A DNA stretch of 18,140 bases from CAXTSE01 sp035554115 (GTDB lineage Bacteria; Actinomycetota; Actinomycetes; Actinomycetales; Microbacteriaceae), in contig DATMIW010000030.1 in the NCBI GenBank assembly GCA_035554115.1, positions 1 to 18,140 of the forward strand. Reading direction: 5' to 3'. A program made the position numbers and the translations under genes. Positions 14,873 to 18,140 of this stretch are shown piece after piece; the first letter of the stretch is position 1; the number at the start of each line of letters is the position of its first letter. The notes below the pieces were generated by a model, which worked only from the letters and a program-made list of their open reading frames with translations, was not told where the DNA came from and ran no database searches.

Positions 14873-15070
14873 ATGACGAAAAGCTCGTTCAACACCGGGT
14901 GGACCGTGCGACCCAAGGTGAGCATCTTCTCCGAGCTGGCCGGGACGAGCGACGCCACTCACGCATCGACCTCACCGTCGGCCCCGCCAACACCTCGGCT
15001 GGCGCAACCGACGGCACCCGCCCCGCAGACAGGTGATCCCTCGACGTCGACCTCGTCACCCATTCACTAG
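14873..15070 (+). pseudogene. N-terminal remnant of a glycoside hydrolase family 2 gene
   Basis: ATG 14873, preceded by a good AAGGA eight bases upstream, opens a 65-residue frame. Only its first ~26 residues look like protein under selection: SSFNTGWTVRPKVSIFSELAGT. This matches the start of the sugar-binding domain of GH2 beta-galactosidase/glucuronidase-like enzymes (F-N-x-G-W-x-V-R-P-K). After THAST the frame turns into a low-complexity Ser/Thr/Pro/Ala string and stops at TAG 15068. A neighbouring frame at about 14962-15030 reads RIDLTVGPANTSAG and could be from the other side of a deletion. The rest of the ~700-1000-residue enzyme is gone. The remnant still has a translation start and lies 12 bases before the SDR gene. 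Confidence 0.65.
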
Positions 15071-15082
15071 GAAGAAGTCACC

Positions 15083-15859
15083 ATGAGCTATACAAGCCCC
15101 CAGTCCCTGGCCGGCAAAGTCATCATCGTCACCGGTGCCAGCCGAGGAGTCGGCAGGGGCATCGCCCGAGCACTGTCCAAGAACGGCGCGCACCTCGCGC
15201 TCACCGACGTGGTGGGCGAGGCTCTCGACAGCGCCGCCGACGAGATGCGCAGCTTCGGCGCAGAGGTCGTATCTGTGCAAGCCGACCTCACCCACAGCGA
15301 GGCGCCGCAAGCGATCGTTGACGTTACGATCGACCACTTCGGTCGCCTCGACGGCCTGGTGAACAACGCCATTTGGATCAACAGCCCCACACCATTCATC
15401 GACCAGACAGACGAGACCTTCACCCGCATCTCCGACACCGGACCCCGCGCAACATTCGCCCTCATGAAAGCCGCTCACCCGCATCTCGTCGCCGCCGGGG
15501 GCGGCTCGATCGTCAACCTCGGATCCGGCGCCGGGGCGGCGGGCGAAGAAGGTTTCGCCGCCTACGGTGCTGCGAAAGAATCCATTCGCGGGCTTACCAA
15601 AGTCGCCGCGCTCGAGTGGGGCGCAGATCGCATTCGCGTCAACGTGGTGCTTCCATTCGCAAACTCAGAAGGCGCACTCGCGTGGGAGAAATACGACCCC
15701 GACGCCTTCGCCCGAGCCATGGCCGCAAACCCCATGCGACGAATCGGCGACACCGAAAAGGATGTGGGCGCCGTCGTGTCCTTCCTTCTCGGCGACGACT
15801 CCACATACCTCACCGCACAGTCCATCCACATCTCCGGCGGCGCCGGAACATTCCGCTGA
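15083..15859 (+). CDS. Short-chain dehydrogenase/reductase (SDR)
   Basis: A 258-residue classical SDR, complete. The cofactor motif TGASRGVG is at 17-24. Asp42 at the end of the second strand favours NAD(H) over NADP(H). The NNA motif is at 94-96, though followed by Ile rather than the usual Gly. The catalytic triad is Ser148, Tyr161 and Lys165 (YGAAK). The C-terminus ends ISGGAGTFR as usual. GGAAGAAG precedes ATG 15083. By position beside the Gfo/Idh/MocA enzyme and the rhamnosidase/beta-glucosidase operon it could oxidise a liberated sugar (rhamnose or xylose dehydrogenases are often SDRs) or reduce a keto intermediate. The substrate is inference only. Confidence 0.93.
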   Translation: MSYTSPQSLAGKVIIVTGASRGVGRGIARALSKNGAHLALTDVVGEALDSAADEMRSFGAEVVSVQADLTHSEAPQAIVDVTIDHFGRLDGLVNNAIWINSPTPFIDQTDETFTRISDTGPRATFALMKAAHPHLVAAGGGSIVNLGSGAGAAGEEGFAAYGAAKESIRGLTKVAALEWGADRIRVNVVLPFANSEGALAWEKYDPDAFARAMAANPMRRIGDTEKDVGAVVSFLLGDDSTYLTAQSIHISGGAGTFR

Positions 15860-15899
15860 GCTCCATCCGCAGCTCTGTGCCAGATTCCGGTCGACAAGG

Positions 15900-16208
15900 C
15901 TGCCAACCAACAGAAACTCGACGGACTCTCCGCCCCTCGGACCCGACGACGCAGCCTACTTCCTGGACATGGCGCGCCAGCTCGCCGCCGCCACGAAGCA
16001 AGCCACTCAAAAGGCTGGCGCGGAACCCATCGAACTGTCCACAATCAGCAAGAACCACGACGCATGCGCACGGGTCCCGCGGGTCACCGGATGGAAGTTC
16101 GGCGATACCCCCGGCGCGACCGGAGCGTACCACCCCAACGCGCTCGGCCAGGCCGCCGCTGCAGCCCTCCTTGTCGCAAAGGTCAAGAGCACTCAGTGGC
16201 GTAACTAA
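15900..16208 (+). pseudogene. C-terminal remnant of an SGNH-type lipase/esterase
   Basis: The frame ending at TAA 16206-16208 reads LGPDDAAYFLDMARQLAAAT, then ISKNHDACARVPRVTGWKFG and TGAYHPNALGQAAAAALLVA. The NHDAC and YHPNALG elements are the end of actinobacterial SGNH lipases, with the Asp/His catalytic pair (D-x-x-H-P-N region). Block I (GDS) and the nucleophile are absent. Just upstream, in another frame (about 15888-15932), VDKAANQQKLDGLSA looks like the preceding piece, implying a frameshift near 15935. No credible start codon exists. It follows the SDR stop by about 40 bases and is a 5'-truncated relic. Confidence 0.65.
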
Positions 16209-16282
16209 ATCCGCCCGGGAGAGAGGCGACTGCGCCGGGATCTTGCCACCGGCTGTGCCGCGGAAAGCGGGCGAGCGACTTG

Positions 16283-16546
16283 ATGTTCGACGGCGTCAAC
16301 GGTGGGCGGCTTACCAACCATAATGCGCGCCGCGGTGTCGACTGGGAGACGCTTCGCGAGGCCATCGGGCGACCCGACCTGCGGATCCACGACCTCCGGC
16401 ACACCTTCGCGACCATCCTGTTCGATGCCGGCGCAGCCCTCAACGACGCGCTCAGGAGCGAAGCCGGCGAACCATCGCAGCGAACCAGGCGGCGGACCCC
16501 GGCGGATCTTAATGGCACATTAATCCCCGGCGGAATCACCCGCTGA
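16283..16546 (+). pseudogene. Truncated tyrosine recombinase (phage-type integrase) fragment
   Basis: An 87-residue frame. FDGVNGGRLTNHNARRGVDW, then LRIHDLRHTFATILFDAGA is the catalytic core of tyrosine integrases: the H-x-x-R box is HDLR with His and Arg followed by HTFAT. The catalytic N-terminal Arg, the core-binding domain and the final LGH...Y tyrosine region are missing. After DAGAALNDAL the sequence departs into arginine-rich residues. The fragment lies between the island and gatB and next to a set of stem-loops. It is best read as a relic of the mobile element that delivered part of the region (inference). Confidence 0.7.
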
Positions 16547-16552
16547 CACGAG

Positions 16553-16577
16553 AAAACCCCCGGTTACCCGGGGTTTC
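16553..16577 (-). terminator. Rho-independent terminator downstream of gatB
   Basis: Read on the minus strand, AAACCCCGG is followed by a GTAA tetraloop, then CCGGGGGTTTT: a nine-pair stem with one bulged G and a T run. It lies about 105 bases after the gatB stop. On the plus strand the same hairpin lacks a long T run but could also stop transcription leaving the island. Confidence 0.65.
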
Positions 16578-16624
16578 ACTGGGCATCGACCCGGTGACCT
16601 TTCGATTTTCAGTCGTGAGGTCAC
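16577..16624. repeat. Two adjoining stem-loops between the integrase relic and gatB
   Basis: CACTGGG (16577-16583) pairs with CCCGGTG (16590-16596, one G-T). GTGACCT (16594-16600) pairs with AGGTCAC (16618-16624), and inside it CGA (16603-16605) pairs with TCG (16613-16615) around TTTTCAG. Minus-strand CTGAAAATCGAAAGGTCACCGG resembles the 3' half of a tRNA-Phe from the anticodon on, but acceptor and D arms are absent. It may be an attachment-site relic or a structured 3' end of the gatB transcript. Confidence 0.4.
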
Positions 16625-16682
16625 GCCGCGACTCTTGGCAAGCATGGCTCAGCCGCCGAAGACTCATCGGATTAGTTATGCG

Positions 16683-18140
16683 CTACCCCGCAGCCCGCTC
16701 CAGCACCAGCTCGCGCACGCGCCCCGCGTCGGCGGAACCTTTCATCGCCTTCATGACCGCACCGATGATTGCGCCGGCGGCCTGGACTTTTCCGTCGCGG
16801 ATCTTCTCCAACACATCGGGTTGGGCGGCCAGGGCCTCGTCGATGGCGGCGATGAGAGCCCCGTCGTCGCTGACGACCTGCAGCCCGCGGGCGGCGACCA
16901 CCTCATCCGGGCGTCCTTCACCGGCGATGACACCCTCGATCACCTGGCGGGCGAGTTTGTCGTTGATGACACCGGTCTCGACGAGGGCGATGAGTTCGGA
17001 GACGTGAAGCGGGCTGATCAGGGAGGCGGGTTCCACATCCCGTGCGTTGGCGAGGCGGGCGATTTCGCCGGTCCACCATTTGCGGGCCTGCTGGGGGGAT
17101 GCGCCCGCGGCGACGGTCTCGACAAGCTCGGTCAGGAGTCCCGAGTTCTGCACGTCGCGGAACTCCAGATCGGTGAAACCCCACTCCCCCTTCAGGCGCT
17201 TGCGCATCACAGCGGGCGCCTCGGGCAGGGCCAGGCGCAGCTTCTCGATCAGCTCGTGTGACGGCTCGATCGGCAGCAGGTCGGGCTCCGGAAAGTAGCG
17301 GTAGTCGTCGGCATCGCTCTTAGGACGACCGGCGGATGTCGTGCCCGTGTCTTCGTGCCAGTGCCGCGTCTCTTGGGTGATGGTTCCACCCTTCGCGAGG
17401 ATCGCCGCCTGGCGCTGGATCTCGTAGCGGACGGCGCGCTCGACGCTGCGGAGGGAGTTGACGTTCTTCGTTTCGGTGCGGGTGCCGGTGGGCTTGCGTT
17501 CGCCGGATGCATTCGTGGCGAATGGCTCCCCCTCCTTGCGACGCGGCTCAAGGGAGATGTTCGCGTCGCAGCGCAGGTTGCCGCGCTCCATGCGCGCCTC
17601 GCTGATGCCCAGGCCGCGCACAATGTCACGGATGGTTCCCACGTACGCCTTGCCGACCTCCGGAGCATTGTGCTCGGTGTCGTAAATCGGCTTGGTGACA
17701 ATCTCGACCAGCGGCACACCGGCGCGGTTGTAGTCGACGAGGCTGTACTCGGCGCCCTGGATGCGGCCTGTCGATCCCCCGACGTGGGTGAGCTTGCCGG
17801 CGTCCTCCTCCATGTGCGCGCGCTCGATGGGGATCTTGATTTCCGTACCGTCTTCGAGCTCGATGACGACGGTGCCCTCGATCGCGATCGGCTCGTCGTA
17901 CTGGCTGATCTGGTAGTTCTTGGCGAGGTCGGGGTAGAAGTAGTTCTTGCGTGAGAACGTGCTGCGCGGCGGGATGTCGCAGCCGAGCGCCAGACCCAGG
18001 CTGATCGAGTACTCGACGGCGGTCTGGTTCACCACGGGGAGGCTGCCGGGGAGGCCGAGGTCGACCGGGGTGATGTAGGTGTTGGGGGCGGCGGATGCGG
18101 TGTCGGCATCGGCGGCCGGGCCCGCGGGGTTGGGCGCGTC
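16683..18140 (-). CDS. gatB: Aspartyl/glutamyl-tRNA amidotransferase subunit B (5' end outside window)
   Basis: 485 residues of GatB, lacking only the first ~35-40 that lie beyond base 18140. GatCAB converts Glu-tRNA(Gln) and Asp-tRNA(Asn) to the amidated forms; GatB holds the kinase/transamidase site and the tRNA-binding tail. Visible hallmarks include DAPNPAGPAADADTASAAPN, TPVDLGLPGSLPVVN, RKNYFYPDLAKNYQISQYD, RAHMEEDAGKLTH, GAEYSLVDYNRAGVPLVEIV, ARMERGNLRCDAN, GTRTETKNVNSLRS and DADDYRYFPEPDLLP. The C-terminal helical and YqeY-like tail ends in GAVMKAMKGSADAGRVRELV. The frame is open to the window edge, so the internal GTG near 18035 is not the start. It is presumably the last gene of a gatCAB operon and is the conserved chromosomal anchor beside the island. 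Confidence 0.97.
   Translation of the reverse strand, partial: DAPNPAGPAADADTASAAPNTYITPVDLGLPGSLPVVNQTAVEYSISLGLALGCDIPPRSTFSRKNYFYPDLAKNYQISQYDEPIAIEGTVVIELEDGTEIKIPIERAHMEEDAGKLTHVGGSTGRIQGAEYSLVDYNRAGVPLVEIVTKPIYDTEHNAPEVGKAYVGTIRDIVRGLGISEARMERGNLRCDANISLEPRRKEGEPFATNASGERKPTGTRTETKNVNSLRSVERAVRYEIQRQAAILAKGGTITQETRHWHEDTGTTSAGRPKSDADDYRYFPEPDLLPIEPSHELIEKLRLALPEAPAVMRKRLKGEWGFTDLEFRDVQNSGLLTELVETVAAGASPQQARKWWTGEIARLANARDVEPASLISPLHVSELIALVETGVINDKLARQVIEGVIAGEGRPDEVVAARGLQVVSDDGALIAAIDEALAAQPDVLEKIRDGKVQAAGAIIGAVMKAMKGSADAGRVRELVLERAAG

Noticed and set aside
15858..15876. GAGCT...AGCTC hairpin just after the SDR stop as a terminator
   Set aside because: Only five base pairs, an eight-base loop and no T run; too weak to call.
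15373..16323. 316-codon plus-strand frame overlapping the SDR gene and downstream relics
   Set aside because: Extreme Arg/Pro/His content; it is an out-of-frame reading of the SDR and lipase-relic codons.
16594..16624. Possible functional tRNA-Phe on the minus strand
   Set aside because: The anticodon-like loop CTGAAAA and following bases resemble tRNA-Phe, but the 5' half, a proper T stem and acceptor stem are missing, so it cannot be a working tRNA.
1..18140. CRISPR arrays, intact insertion sequences, rRNA genes
   Set aside because: No regularly spaced repeats, transposase motifs with terminal inverted repeats, or rRNA-like stretches were seen anywhere in the window.

Overview
The window comes from a high-GC Gram-positive bacterium. 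It is most likely an actinobacterium of the Microbacteriaceae type (Microbacterium, Leifsonia and relatives). The basis is strongly G/C-biased third codon positions, frequent GTG starts, an actinobacterial-looking gatB at the right edge and overlapping operon junctions. Assignment below family level cannot be made from the sequence alone.

Layout. (1) 1-3230 is ordinary accessory/housekeeping DNA: the tail of an upstream gene, a DUF4287 protein, an aldo/keto reductase on the minus strand, a small putative membrane peptide, then a plus-strand operon of a four-helix membrane protein, a short XRE-type HTH regulator and a zinc-free medium-chain quinone oxidoreductase. That operon has a clear promoter flanked by two matching 18-bp operator-like sites. 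(2) 3231-5057 is a minus-strand type IV (AbiE-like) toxin-antitoxin pair. The antitoxin gene is intact. The nucleotidyltransferase toxin gene carries two compensating single-base frameshifts that put its TTDLDL active-site segment out of frame. A 51-bp concentric double palindrome precedes the antitoxin. (3) 5012-13495 is a glycoside-utilisation locus on the minus strand: a TetR-family regulator, then GH3 beta-glycosidase, GPH/MFS-like sugar transporter, GH78 alpha-L-rhamnosidase and an SGNH/GDSL esterase. None of the enzymes shows a signal peptide, so import of an intact glycoside followed by cytoplasmic de-acylation, de-rhamnosylation and beta-glycoside cleavage is the natural reading. (4) 13441-16210 is the divergent plus-strand arm: Gfo/Idh/MocA oxidoreductase and SDR dehydrogenase, interleaved with remnants of a peptide-type ABC ATPase, a GH2 glycosidase and an SGNH lipase. 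(5) 16283-16624 holds a truncated tyrosine integrase and nested stem-loops. (6) 16683-18140 is gatB (partial), transcribed toward the island.

Regulation. Two nearly identical 34-bp operator blocks lie before the GH3 operon (12685-12718) and in the tetR/plus-arm intergenic region (13462-13495). Together they make a simple regulon in which one repressor controls its own gene and both arms. The integrase fragment beside gatB, the many truncated genes and the toxin-antitoxin pair suggest an acquired island that has been eroding by deletion while its catabolic core stayed intact.
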